NCBI GenBank assembly: GCA_001683735.1
Contig: LUGG01000010.1
Coordinates: 434,001 to 498,000, forward strand
Source of the DNA: Grifola frondosa
Taxonomy: Eukaryota; Basidiomycota; Agaricomycetes; Polyporales; Grifolaceae
Direction: 5' to 3'
DNA: 64,000 nucleotides
The position numbers and the translations under genes are program-made. Of this stretch, positions 33,798 through 47,774 are shown in pieces. Each line of letters opens with the position of its first letter. The first letter of the stretch is position 1. The notes under the pieces are model-generated. The model did not search any database, had not been told where the DNA came from, and worked only from the letters and a program-made list of their open reading frames with translations.

Positions 33798-34522
33798 CTA
33801 CTCGTCAACCTTTACAATGGAATACATTGGCGCATCAAGTTTGTCGGCCGCATGGAGGAAAGTTAGTTCGATGATGAACAAGTACTCCAAAGTCTTTCCC
33901 CCAAGCTTCGCGACCAATTCGCCCGCTGCTTTTGCTGAACCGCCTGCGAAGATGGACATTCCGTCACGAAACGTGCAACGGAAGGATGAGCAGAACACAC
34001 CGGTAGCAATCAGGTCATCCACGATGACAACGTTCTGTCCCGGCATGATTGCATCGGACTGCATCTCAAACGTATCCTGTTTAATGGATGAACGTGGTCA
34101 AGACCATTGTGCAGAAATCGTGCGAGGATTCGAGTTACCGCTCCGTATTCCTTCTCATATGTTACAGCTACACACTCGCCAGGAAGCTTGCCCTTCTTTC
34201 TGACCGGAGCGAATGCAGCTCCCAGCCTCATTGCAATGATCGGTCCAAGAAGAAATCCCCGGGCATCGAGGCCTACAACAACATCGATTTTCTTCGATGG
34301 CGACCGTGCAAGCGTATGAGATGTCAAGCGATGCACAAAGTGTGTTATGAGCGTCTCAAAGGCAATGGGGTTCCGGAGAAGGGGAAATATGTCTAGAAAG
34401 TTTATGCCCTATGCTTCATGTCAGAAATACCACATCGGAGGGCAGAATGTCATCTTTACTACCTTCTTAGGGTAGTCCGGGAACGTCCTCAATAGACCTG
34501 TCAAATACTCGACGTCGGCCAT
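33798..34522 (-). CDS. APT1: Adenine phosphoribosyltransferase (purine salvage)
   Basis: The enzyme joins adenine and PRPP to make AMP in the cytosol. The start MADVEYLTGLLRTFPDYPKK is spliced to GINFLDIFPLLRNPIAFETL. The substrate-binding VVVGLDARGFLLGPIIAMRL and the flexible loop VRKKGKLPGECVAVTYEKEY follow. The PRPP motif VVIVDDLIATGGSAKAAGEL is formed across the last intron. The C-terminal FIIELTFLHAADKL is typical. Length (about 185 aa) is standard. At least three introns are present, all GT..AG. Gene ends converge with the EDEM gene. Confidence 0.95.
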
Positions 34523-34847
34523 TGTGAATGGTCTTGGTTGAGCGTGAAGGTATAGCGAGCTCAGATTCCATGTGGATCTTTACGATCGTGCGCAAGATAA
34601 TACTTTTGAGTTTGCACTAATTAATGATGCTAACTGGGACTTCGCGATAGCATATAATTAGGGGTTTCAAGTATCGTGTTCAACGATTTCGAGTCCATTA
34701 ATGCAGAAATATCCCTAGAGCTCAATGGAGGATGGCAAAGCAACTCAGAAAAATGCAAGGGATACTATATCGTGATCATAGATTGGTCATACCCTTGCAG
34801 CATAAAAAGAAGACCATGGATACAAATGCGACGACAAACTAGGACTT

Positions 34848-35855
34848 TTACACGGACTCGAGAATCTCAGGCTCCTTGAAGTCCTTGACCACACGAGTGC
34901 CAGTCTCCTGCATTCAACATGCAATAAGAATCCACAGGTGCAAGAGGGAACAAGGAGTGTACTCACGTCTGTCGACTCGCCGTGGAGCTCAAGTAGCTTC
35001 GACATATCGAACTTCGGCGCCTTCAGAATCTTCGCCTTGTGGATATAGACATTCTGGAGGGGATAAATGCCTCTCGCCGCCTTCTCGATCTCGCGACCAA
35101 TCGCCTCTGGCACGAACTTCTGTACCAACTCCTTCAAATCACAACTCGACGCTTCCCGGGTCATGATCTCGAACATCTTTTTCCGGATCTCCCGGATCTG
35201 ACTTGACTGCGCGTACGTCGTCTTCTTGACCTGTGAAGGCCGACGCTTCGTGAAACCGATAGCGAACAGGCGGAGAAGGTAACCGTCGGTCGTCTTCACG
35301 TCGACGTGTGCCTCGATAAGTGTCTGCCACTTGCGCACAAGGGAGCGGAGCTTGTCAGAGGTGAAGCTCATGCCGTGGAAATTTGTCAGACAGTTTCTTT
35401 CCCTGGACCTCATCAATCCGTAGCTTGATCTTGCGGAACGCCTGCTCCTCATCCTTGTTCAGGTCTGCAAGCGAGAGTTCAACAATACGACCCTTGAGAG
35501 AGTCGTTGGCATTTTCTGAACTTTGATAAGTAATCCAATAACACAGACGTTACAAATGACACGCACTAAGGCCCTGAGACCGGTTGACAAGGGTCTTGCC
35601 AACGTTCTTAACCTCGAAGATGGAAGGCGCCTTGATATCGTACCAATCTTCGGACGCAAACCGCTCAACAACATGCAATACACTGAACGGACGTTCAACT
35701 CACCCTTGCGGGAGAAGGGGTCAACGACCTTCTTCTTGATACCCTTCTTGCCCTTAGACAAACGCTTGTTCTGTCAACGTATCCTCATGTTAGAAATCGA
35801 GCCCGAGAACGGTGTCGTCAGAATCTGGTGCCACACAGACCTTGCCAACAGCCAT
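34848..35855 (-). CDS. RPS1: 40S ribosomal protein eS1 (S3Ae), apparent single-base frameshift
   Basis: Exons are 35855-35841, 35770-35704, 35647-35567, 35515-34967 and 34917-34848. The spliced protein reads [20 protein letters not shown], then [20 protein letters not shown] and [20 protein letters not shown]. The long central exon continues [20 protein letters not shown] and [20 protein letters not shown]; the end is [15 protein letters not shown]. This is a full eS1, located at the platform of the small subunit near the mRNA exit. Within exon 4 the frame must shift: IDEVQGK is followed by CLTNFHGM only if one A of the AAA run (plus strand TTT, 35394-35396) is removed. As an essential gene it should be intact, so an assembly error is likely. 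Confidence 0.93.
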
Positions 35856-37173
35856 ATTGAGTCAAAGGAGAATGCGGGTTAATGGAGACCGCAAGGAGGA
35901 GCCGGCACTTGGACGGGCTGAGTTTTGGGATACGATATGCAGCAGTCACGGAGCTGGCCTAGGGCTGGACTGTGGGAAACCTACGCTGTGGCTGAAAACC
36001 TTACTTTGCAACTATAATCATGATCCCACGCCACCATGTCCCCATGGCTCCAACTCTCACTCGCACTCAGTTTGACAAAGCTTGTAAATTGTTCGTCGCT
36101 TTCTGTAGCGATGATGCTGCTCATGCATTTCCACGAGGCTCTTCTTGTGGTTGGGCTTGGAAGGAACACGTTGTGCGCTCGCTGGCATATCTTATTGCTT
36201 AAAACTTAAACGGTCTTCAGTCTCTTCCTGGACTCGGCTTTTTGTCCCGATCAATTTTGCTTTCGCGGAACTCCGGCAATACCCTCAATGGTGAAGTAGA
36301 AGGACAAGATGACATCGGTCTAGCGACCTCGGATGATAGCGAGGCTTGTTCTCCGTCTGCGGATCTTTTGACATCCCATCAATCTGTTGTGTATTCCCCG
36401 ACTTTCCAAGTGCCGACGTTCTACTTTACCCTGCACGACACCAGTGCGTGTGCCCTTTGGACGTATCCTGCGACACTTCTGACTTAGCACAGCCGGCTCC
36501 CCTTTGTCTTTGGACGACATACTACGATCACCTCTCTTTGACCGCATGCGTTACCTGAAATGGAGACTGGATCCTTTGCGTTGATGCTACCAGACTCATC
36601 TTTTGCTTTGCTGTCCCAAGGCGAACACCCCACCCTGGGCACTCCATCCTGGTATTTCCACCCTGTCGTACTGCCGAAGTAGTTGGGGATCATGTCAGAA
36701 GTACGACGGAGTGAGTGGACTGAGGATGATTATCTATTACGGTGGATGGAGGTGTGGTTTTGGTTTTAGGCAACGTTGTCGATTTTAGCTCTGGAATATA
36801 AACGTTATGTTGTCTCCCTCATGCATAAGGGTTGTCGGTTGCCATATATTTTTGCGATGTGTGCTCTGGAGCTGGTGAACGATTTTGGAGAGTGCGGGAC
36901 GGTGCGGGGAGGCATTTAGCGCTGGTGTAATCAGCTGTTTTCTCGCTTTTCACGACTGTTCGGCGGAGCGTGACAGCGTCGGTCATGCATTTCCGAGTCT
37001 TTATAAGAGGCCGAAGGCAGAGGACATACGAGTCGACATCTTCGTTCCACACCGGTGCTGTCGGTGCTTTACGCAGGTCTCTCGTCCTATTTCGTTGAGA
37101 CGTACTTTTCCAGTCGTACGATCCCAAATTATCGACAGGCCCGCCGCCAATTATCGATCAGCCGTCCAGCGGA
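35856..37173. other. Long intergenic region, no gene recognised
   Basis: About 1.3 kb between divergent eS1 and ERG10. It must hold both promoters. Small ORFs (36242-36487, 36484-36693, 36819-37127 and others) lack motifs or splice support. Nothing else is recognised. Confidence 0.45.
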
Positions 37174-37179
37174 TATAAA
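37174..37179 (+). promoter_or_regulatory. TATA box of ERG10
   Basis: TATAAA sits 23 bp before the first in-frame ATG (37197). A start site 30 bp or more downstream of this box would fall after that ATG, which bears on which start codon is used. Confidence 0.45.
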
Positions 37180-37196
37180 GCTGCAATCTTCTTGTG

Positions 37197-38713
<1,517 letters not shown>

Positions 38714-39182
38714 ATTTAGATTAATCTGGTCAGAATTGTATCGCTGTCTCATCTGCTATTGTATCTATGCAATTTCAAGGAATGCTGGTGTGCCTTTCGT
38801 TCCTGATTGCACGACGTGTGAGTCTCGAGTATGGATGCCGCGCTATTTTGATGACATGCATCACTTGTGGCCGGCAGCGTCTGCCGTCACCGAGTGCATT
38901 CTTGCTATCGTCTACGGGGGTTCTTTTTGAGCTAGTCTTGTCTTAGGAACAGCAAGCCGTGGGCTTATCTCCCACTTTTAGTTTCAGTATCACTTACCCG
39001 TGCTCTTTCCATAGACTCAATTGGTATCTCCCAGGTCTTGGCACCACCGAACGATCACAAGATATGTTCAAATGGGCCTTAAGTATAAGCTAGTTGCTCG
39101 TGATGCTGATTCTCTGTGGAATCAGTTCTTCATATCTCTTTGACCCGTTGCGCCGTTTCTCTTCCTCGTTTGTGCAACCAAC
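38714..39182. other. Intergenic region, no gene recognised
   Basis: About 470 bp between ERG10 and the first MFS paralogue, transcribed in the same direction. It holds the 3' end of ERG10 and the promoter of the transporter. No further feature is seen. Confidence 0.4.
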
Positions 39183-41655
39183 ATGACTTCTCTCCAGGAC
39201 CGAAACTCAGTCGACGTATCGGCAGAGAAGACTGATCTCGCTCGAGATGAGAAGGACGTATTCGATGCCAGCGTCTCCATTGTGGATAGCACAGATGGCG
39301 ATGAGGCCCTCAAGCTCGTGGGCAAGGAGCGGGAAGTGCAGTTCAGCGAAGAGTACAATAGGAAGCTGCGGCGGAAACTGGTGCGTACGCTTGGAGGCGA
39401 TGATAGCGGACCATGCTGATGCGCGGTCAATCATAGGACTTAGTGATTCCACCTCTTTGCGCGGCTGTGTACTTCACCCAATTTCTGTTAGTGTGAGCCG
39501 TGAGTCTGCTTGATGAGATGCTGATATGGTTAATCTCGCAGTGACAAGACTTCGCTCAATTATGCAAGGCAAGAATATTTGGATATTCAAGTTGGAGATG
39601 CTTACGTCAGTTCTACAGCATCATGGGTTTTCCCATCGTTGGCCAGGTTAGTGATTAGTATCATGACCACAGTCTACATGCTGAGGACGTCCAAAGCACT
39701 ATAACTTGGTTTCGCTTGCGTTTTATCTCGGTAGAGTTATTGTTTACCAGTTACAAGGCAAGATTACTCACCGTGTAATCCACAGGGTTCTTAATTTGGG
39801 AGTTTCCGACGGTATACATCTCTCAGAAACTCAGGGTTTGTCGTTCCATGCTGTTCTGCTTGAATGCTGTACGATAAAGAACAGGTGGCCAAGTATCTTG
39901 GTGCAAACATCATAGTGTGGGGTATTGTTCTCATGTTGCATGCCGCTACGACATCGTTTGGTGGCTTTTTCGCCTTGCGTGTCATATTGGGTGAGTTGAT
40001 ATTTGCCTGCATTATCCCCTAGTCTGTATTCAGTCCACCGTGTCAGGCATGTGCGAGAGCTGTGTAGCGCCGATCTTGATACTCATTATATCAATGTTTT
40101 ACAAGAAGGATGAACAGGTAAGAGTGTCATGTACTCACAAGGTGCCGCAATTGACTGATTTGTAGGGCACTCGAATATCATGGTTCTACGTTATGGTGAG
40201 CCAATCTTTTTTTTTCGCGGTGTCTTCAACTAATTGAAGCGATTTCTTAGAATGGTTAACGGTCTTACTTACTACCACTAAGTCTCTTCAAGCTCACATT
40301 TCGTACTGTCAGGCTTGACGCAAGTCTTCGGCGGGTTTGTTGCATACGGGATCTCATTCTACGAGGGACATCGCATCGCTCCATACAAGATTATCTACAT
40401 TCTCCTTGGAGGGTTGGCTGTTATTGTTGGACTCTGTGTGATGATTTGGATGCCCGATTCCCCAGTGCATGCTCGAATGCTATCGAGAGAAGAGCGGATT
40501 GCAGCCCTCGAGCGTGTTCGTGATGATCAGGGCGGCACCGAGAACAAGAAGTGGAAGAAGGATCAGATCATTGAAGCTTTACTCGACATCCGTACTTGGC
40601 TCATCGCATTGACAACATTGCTAAGTAAGTTTCCCGTTTACGGTCTCATGTCGTCAAGTGTCTGACAATTTCTACAGCAAGTATCCCGAACGGTGGACTA
40701 AGCAACTGTGAGTCTCTGAACCAGTTCCTTTGCGGGACCTTACCGAATCCATCCGTAGTCAGTAACATTATAATCAAGAGCTTTGGTTATACGTGGGGTC
40801 TTCCTCGCACGGTCGTAGAGCTTTCCACTCAGTATTTGCCACAGATCTAAACAAACTTTGATCTTGTCGACACCTGGAGGAGCAGTGGCTTCTCTCACGG
40901 TTTTACTGTGTGGTTGGTATTCGGACCGGAAGGTATCTCGAACGTTGTACTCCTCTCGTGCGGTTCAAGATTGACCATTGTGAATGTAGAACGAGCGAAT
41001 GATCCCGATCGTCTTTTGTTTGATTCCAACAATTATCGGCACAGCCATGTTAATTGGCCTGAATAACTCTGGGAATAAGGGTGCACTGTTGTTTGGTGAG
41101 CTATCATTTACATCTCTCAGAGATATGATGCTCAATACCCTGAATCCTGATAGCATCTTACCTGATCGGAACGTTTGGAAGTGCTCTTTCTACAGTCTAC
41201 GCTTACAACGCTAGCAATACGAGTGGTCACACGAAGAAGGTATTGTACTGGCTTCGGCCGCTATTGTTTTCCACTTACGAATCGCCATCGCAGAATACTA
41301 TCAATGCTATAACTCTGGCCACATTTAGCCTTGGAAACATTGTTGGCACGGAGATCTTTCAACCGAAGGATGCTCCGGCCTATATTCCTGGCAAGGTCGC
41401 CATCATGATTTTGCTAACAGTCCAACTTTTCGTATCTTTTCTTCTACGATGGATCAATCTGCATCTCAACGCAAAGAAGCGGACAAAGCTCGCCGAGGAG
41501 AAAGCTCGTCGCGGATGGACTGATGATGATGTGCAGAAGGAACGCGAACGTCACGCTTTTCTCGACTTGACTGATAAACAGTGAGTCTCTTATCGGTCCT
41601 GATTTTGGTCTAACTCACACTGTCCAGGAACATGTTTTTTGTCTACACAGCGTAA
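39183..41655 (+). CDS. MFS transporter, anion:cation symporter family (allantoate permease/Dal5-Tna1 type), tandem copy 1
   Basis: About 16 exons encode roughly 500 residues. The cytosolic N-terminus ends EEYNRKLRRKLDLVIPPLCA, leading into the first helix AVYFTQFLDKTSLNYASIMG, a family hallmark. Then come KYLGANIIVWGIVLMLHAAT, LGMCESCVAPILILIISMFY (motif near helix 4) and WFYVMNGLTQVFGGFVAYGI. The central loop holds WMPDSPVHARMLSREERIAA. The C-terminal half includes STPGGAVASLTVLLCGWYSD and YAYNASNTSGHTKK; the protein ends KQNMFFVYTA. Two splice oddities occur: a GC..AG intron at 39569-39618 and a 4-nt microexon at 40251-40254. Substrates of relatives include allantoate, ureidosuccinate, nicotinate and pantothenate; the actual one cannot be read. 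Copy 2 follows 500 bp downstream. Confidence 0.88.
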
Positions 41656-42157
41656 CGGATATCTCGCACTGTGTATCGAGCGACTTGACAGAATGATACG
41701 TGAAATCTTGGACCCGACAGTTCCATGAGAGTTTTGGTCTGTACGACTTCCTGCCAAATCGATACATCAGATGCCAACGGGTGCATTCATATTTCATCGG
41801 TATCGTTCATCCGGATTCTATGTTTGCGTAGCGCAGTATCGTGAATACGGCGCGGTACGTCTGCTCAGAGTTGACGCCAGAAGCCATATGACCAACTATT
41901 CATCTTGAATGCCCACAATCTGACCTTCATATTCATTGATGCCGCTCGGCACCCAACGGGATATTTTTCTTCACCTTTATAATCGTTGATGATATCTTAT
42001 CAGCCCGTCTTCCAAATACTCTCAAGAAAGTAGGGGACCCGCATGCTCCAATAAGGTCAGCTTCTTATCCCATCCGCAATCTCTTTCTCACCCCCTCCTT
42101 TACTTAGAACGCCCTATCTATTTCCTCAGGAGTATTTAGTAGGGTCTTCCGAAAGTC
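41656..42157. other. Spacer between tandem MFS copies
   Basis: About 500 bp. It must contain the terminator/polyadenylation signal of copy 1 and the promoter of copy 2. No extra gene is seen. Confidence 0.4.
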
Positions 42158-44614
42158 ATGTCTTACCGGCTGCCATTACGATTGTGCCCGATGGACTACA
42201 TTGCTAGAGACGCTAGCCTCACGCGAAAAGCTTCAGATGACTTCAAGGAGAAACTTGATATTACAGATCTCTCTGAGGTCAACTTAAGGGACAAAGATGA
42301 AGCGCTCAAACTCGTCGGACTGGAAAGAACTGCGGTATTCAGTGAAGAATACTATGCAAAGTTGCGCCGGAAACTAGTATGCAAACGTTTGCGACTTTCT
42401 CTGTGAAGATTACTCAATCTGTGTAGGATTTGACGATCCCACCTCTCTGTGCTGCAGTGTACTGCACCCAGTATCTGTATGATCTATAGCATATATTCAG
42501 ATTATATGAAGGTTAACCATGCTTTCAAAGGGACAAGACGGCATTGAGTTATGCAAGGTGAGTTGTGTGTTTTGCTGAACGTGAGTTCCCTGCCGCTCAT
42601 CATCAACAGCATCATGGGATTTCCCGTTGTTGGTCAGGTATATATGAGGGATTGTTATGCCGTCCATGCCGCGAATTGATATCGTCTATCTTCTTCAGCA
42701 ATACAATCTCGTGGCTCTATCCTTTTATGTCGGTGAGTATCTCAAATCGGACACATCTTTTCAATTCTGATGTTGGATAATTCCTTGTTGCCATAGGATT
42801 CCTTTTCTGGGTTTTTCCTACGATGTATATCGCACAGAGGCTAAGGCTGGGAAAATATCTCGGCGCGAATATTGTTGCATGGGGGATTGTTATGATGTTG
42901 CACGCCGTTCCTCGATCGTTCGGCTCTTTTTTCGCTATGAGACTCCTACTGGGTATGCATTCATCATTCAATCCTCGACATGCCCTCATGGGACAACAGG
43001 AATGTTAGAAAGTTGTGTGTCACCGGTGTTGGTGCTCATCATCTCAATGTTCTATAAGAAGGATGAACAAGTCAGTAGACATCCTTATTCGGGCATTGGA
43101 TCTGAGCTAACGAGTTTCCAGGCAAGAAGAATCTCATGGTTCTATCTGATGGTGTGCAATTCGCATCGAATTTGAGTTCAATTCATTAACAGCACTTGCA
43201 GACCGGCGTGGCGGGAATATTTGGCGGTTTCATTGCTTATGTTGGTATTTGAAAGATGTGTTTCAACGTACACTGAGTTTTCTTCAGGGCGTCTCCTTCG
43301 ACACCAATGCAAGTATCGCGGCCTTTAAGATCATCTATTTGCTGCTAGGCGGTCTTGCACTTGTCACTGGCGTTGCTGTATTATTGTGGATGCCGGATTC
43401 TCCGTTGCATGCCGGATTTTTGACGAAGGAGGAAAGGATCGCGGCTATTGAACGTATACGAGATGACCAAGGTGGGACTGAGAACAAGGTGTTGAAAAAG
43501 GATCAGCTTATCGAAGCACTGCTGGATATTCGAACCTGGCTTATTGTTCTGACGACCCTCTTGAGTATGTTCCACATTTCATCCTCAATCAATTGTCTCT
43601 AAAACACGTTCGAATTGTGTAGCCAGCATTCCGAACGGCGGACTTGCGAATTGTACGTTACGTTGTGCTAACCTGATGAAGAATATTCACGTTAATAATA
43701 ATTGTGGCCTGTCAGTCAGCAACATCATCGTGAAGGCGAGTATGCTATTCGAAGCATGTTAGCAGCAGCCAGTGATCTTACGACATTTTGCAGGGTTTTG
43801 GTTACACGTAAGATTTTCAGTGAGAGATTCTGCGTGAATCATATGATTGATATGGTGATTAGAACGAAGCAAACATTGATTCTATCCATTCCTGGTGGCA
43901 TTATTGGGATCCTTAGTTCTCTAATTTGTGGTTGGTATTCCGATAAAAAGGTTTGAACTCTCAAAAATGTCTTCTAGATTTTTCCTCATACATGGTATAT
44001 CTTAGAATGAACGGATGTCACCGATCGCATATTCTATCATTCCGACAATCGTTGGCGCAGCAATGCTTGTTGGACTTAATGGGTCGGAGCAGAAGGGAGC
44101 ACTGTTATTTGGTCTGTGTTATTATCTTGTGCTTGATGCATGATATTCACTTCGTTATTTAGCGACCTACATCGTCAACACATATGGAAGTTACCTTGCT
44201 ATTATTTATGCCTATAATGCCAGCAACACAAGCGGCCACACCAAGAAAGTCACAGTCAATGCCATTACACTGGCTGCTTTCTGCGTTGGCAATATTGTTG
44301 GAACGGAAACTTTCCTTCCAAAGGACTCTCCAGGTTACTTACCAGGCAAAATTTCGATCTTGGTACTACTGAGCGTGCAGTTCTTCCTCTGTTTTATGAT
44401 CCGGTGGACCAATCTCTATCTGAACCGCAAGAAACAAAAAATTATTGCAGAACTGAGGCAAATAAATGGATGGTCTGATGCAGATATCGCGAGGGAGAGA
44501 GAAAGACACGCGTTTGTGGATATGACCGATAAACAGTGAGCACCATTGCCGTAGCAATCCGTTAATTGTCGCTGAGTTCACTATAGGAATCCGTATTTCG
44601 TCTATACGGCCTGA
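42158..44614 (+). CDS. MFS transporter, anion:cation symporter family (allantoate permease/Dal5-Tna1 type), tandem copy 2
   Basis: Paralogue of the preceding gene with the same exon plan. The spliced protein reads EYYAKLRRKLDLTIPPLCAA, DKTALSYASIMGFPVVGQQY, FLFWVFPTMYIAQRLRLGKY and MLESCVSPVLVLIISMFYKK. Then come WFYLMTGVAGIFGGFIAYGV, WMPDSPLHAGFLTKEERIAA and SIPGGIIGILSSLICGWYSD. The end is VDMTDKQNPYFVYTA with TGA at 44612-44614. Long blocks are nearly identical to copy 1, for instance RDDQGGTENK followed by a shared LIEALLDIRTWLI-type stretch. Introns at matching places are GT..AG, including the one that is GC..AG in copy 1. The N-terminus differs from copy 1; an alternative ATG at 42191 would remove 11 residues. 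Both copies look functional. Confidence 0.87.
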
Positions 44615-44820
44615 TGCACACATGGAGGGATAATTAATGATGCACATGTATTAGTAGCGGTCGGGATCCGGTCATCCCGGGGGCATGAAGAGAGGTGGCG
44701 ATTAGGTTGAAAGTTTGCGGCACCACGACCAATTAGGCAACTGTTCAACTTGAACTTACACGTCATATTCGAGTCCTCGTCCTCACTTGTTACTCGGCGA
44801 CTATTACTCTTGTTACCTGA

Positions 44821-47456
44821 ATGGTTGAATCAGAACCCTCACAGATCGTGTTGAATTCACCCAACCTTCGCAAGCACGTGTCTTCCAAAGTCGACAAGGA
44901 TAGTCTCCTTCAGGCTTACGTCTTGGCTCAGAAGGCGAATTTGTCTATCTACGCTGCGGAGGGCAGAACTGCTAGCGCATCCTGGGATACTCAACATGCC
45001 ACTCAGACAGCTTCAGCACAAACAGTGCACAGACCAACTTTTGGTTTCGACTCCCCTATCCTTAGACCACGCGTACCGAACAGTCGAACGAAGGACAAGT
45101 CGAATGCACGCGAAGCTATGGTTACCGAGAAATCGACTGGAGGAGACCGAGTTACAACGGATACTATCGAACATAAACAAGCGGCCAAACGTTCCAAGCA
45201 AACGCCGGCAGCTGAGAAGACACAGAGCACGTTAGTGGTTGGAAAGGGGAAAATACAGATATCGAAAAGAAATCAAGTTCGCGGGACGGCGCGGAAAGAA
45301 TCATCCAAGAAACGTCAACATGTTCAAGACGAAGACGAGGAACGCATTGGCGCGTGAGTAGGCTGCTTTTACTCAGCCAGCACAATGAACATATTCATTT
45401 GCGTTCGTGTTGATTTAGGATTAACCGAACGTCGTGAACGCAGGCGGACCAAGAGGGCCATTGTTGAACCTCGGGCAGCTGATGACCGTAACGAGGAAGG
45501 CTCACTTAGCGTCGGGAAAAACAAGGGGAAGAAATCCAAGGGTCTTACCATGCCTGCTGGGCTCGCATTGATGCATGGATTTTCTGCGACAAACATTGGC
45601 AAGGAAAGGCTCACGGTATGTTATTCTTCATGTGAATTGATAAATACTCACGATCATGGATTCACGTTCTTCGATTCTGTAGCTGAAGAGGGATCCCACA
45701 ATTGGCGTTTTCAACAAAGGGAAGGCATCCGCGAAGACTTCGGTAAACAAATCTGGAACCAAAAAGAGTGCGTCCCTACACCTTCCGTGCTGAATGTGAA
45801 TATACTCATCCTAGGGCTTAGAATTGCGATCTAATATGTTCTCCGAAGAGTTTTTTCTCAACAGCAGTAGGCGCCCGCCGAAAGACGATCCAACTTCTGC
45901 AAGTGGTTCCTCTTCAGAGTCAGATTCTGATACTTCGCCCGATGCCGAGTCTAGCTCCGACCATTCAAAGCTGAAAAATGCTCGCAAGGCACTCGGTAAG
46001 GCCCCCAGGAAGAACAAGCCTAAGACGACATCCCATAATCATGACGCCGCAACGTTTGACTCACAGGATGAACACGGCGGTGTCTCATCTGACGCAATTG
46101 AACTACTAAACCACAAGCGGCGCAAGATCCAGAGAACAGAATCGGTCGTTTGGGACATTGAACTGGACGGAGCTAGTCTAGTTTCTGGCTCACGTTCTTC
46201 TCGCAAAACCCACCTTGATCGAAATGGCTCAGTAGTGCTGGACACTCGAGGCAACAAGTGGGTAATAGCCAGCCCGGATAATCGGAACACCTCTGCGAAT
46301 ACCAATACCGAGGCGGCGAGACTCATCGGCAGTTATAAATCTTCAAGCCCTTCTCTTTGTCCCTCACAGTCAGCCTCCCAAGTTGCTGTCCACGACGTCG
46401 CTGCGCAGGCTCGCTTTGACCCCCTCCCACTGTCTCAAAGTTCTTCCAGACACCAGGAGACGCTGCGCATTTAACGAACGCCCATGAGGATTTACCCGAA
46501 GCTATTCCAGACGAAATGCAGGACATATCACTTGCCCTACCATCGACAATGGTCGCGCCTGCAGACATACCCACCTCGTGCTCTCCGGCGCCACTCCAAA
46601 ACGTCCAACGAACGACCTCCTCGGATGTCTGGGAAAGTTACCTAGCGCTTTCGCCTATATCTCCTGTCAGGAGCATTGCACCACTGGAGTACGACATCGG
46701 TGCTCTCAATGCCGACGGGATACACGCACCTTATTTCTATGAGCCTTCTGGCACGCATGGACCACTGACAACTTACTTTGATCGCGCTGAACTCGTGTAC
46801 GAAGACGTCGAAACCACTCTCAGTTACGTTCCTTTAGAATCTCCAAGTTTAGTTGGCGGTGATACCATGGACATATCCTTTCGCGAATTTCCGGAAGGTC
46901 CACGGCCCTACCTCCACGAACATGTCGCTTATGATGGTATAGCCCCTTTGCATCACGTTTCGCCGGGCCTGAAATTGACCATATATCGAGAAGAGCTCTT
47001 CAATCCCTGGAGCCGTTTAACGATGACGCGGACTTGACTTGGGCCGCCACAGACGAGATTTCTGGCGTTGTGCACGATGACGCGGACAATAACGATCAGT
47101 CGACTTGGCAATCTTGCGGGGAGCTAGATGCGTCTGACATACAACCGCTCTGGTCTGGGTGCCATAGCTCTTCTGGCGATACTATAGAATACTGTGACCT
47201 GGAAGCTCGGCCAGATTCACCTTCTGATTTCTTGATGCACGACCACGGCTCGGACGCGGATCAAAGCATTTCAAACGGTTCTTCGAATGTCATTCCCCAG
47301 AGGTTCTCGCAAGGTCGTGCTCTCCTCATCGGACTACCTGATTGCGATAGTGGAGTGCATTCTTCAAGATACAGTAGGGGAACTGGGACACTGTCAAATG
47401 CCGAGGAGGATGTAGTAAGAAACTTACGAGGTCACTGGCTTCCTCAGAGGTTCTAA
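44821..47456 (+). CDS. Hypothetical basidiomycete protein, Ser-rich, likely nuclear; frame breaks present
   Basis: I do not recognise the function. The start MVESEPSQIVLNSPNLRKHV is followed by a basic, disordered region (KRNQVRGTARKESSKKRQHV). Next come TERRERRRTKRAIVEPRAAD, GKKSKGLTMPAGLALMHGFS and LKRDPTIGVFNKGKASAKTS. A Ser/Asp-rich acidic tract follows (SGSSSESDSDTSPDAESSSD), then NHKRRKIQRTESVVWDIELD. The last third includes PRPYLHEHVAYDGIAPLHHV and a compact C-terminal block, RFSQGRALLIGLPD then EEDVVRNLRGHWLPQRF. Two or three single-base shifts are required to join the parts (near 46430 and 47000, possibly 45355-45420). The basic and acidic tracts suggest a chromatin or nuclear protein (inference). 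Annotated as one gene because composition and order are continuous. Confidence 0.6.
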
Positions 47457-47774
47457 GAGGATGCATTAGCACAAATCTCACCTGTTTCATGTAATGTGTT
47501 ATATCTGTGTTCAACTGTCCATGATTTCTGCATGGCGATCTTAGACGGCTTGAAAACATCTCAGCGAGCGTGTCTTCTTCAAGCGTCTACGCGGTGTGAC
47601 AGCTGTGACGGGACGCGTTGTTTGTTTGGTCGATTCGACTCCAACTCCGACATAAGAAGTGCGGTCGGTCGCGTCCGAGCGTGTCCCACCTCTTGACAAA
47701 TACCGGCCCCTTTGACTTCACTCTTCACAGATCAATCACCGTTCGCTTCCTAAGTTATCTCGGAACGCTCACAG
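47457..47774. other. Intergenic region, no gene recognised
   Basis: About 320 bp between two plus-strand genes; no feature recognised beyond a presumed promoter. Confidence 0.35.

Noticed and set aside
36242..37127. Small genes in the eS1-ERG10 spacer
   Set aside because: ORFs are short, overlap on both strands and show no motif or splice pattern.
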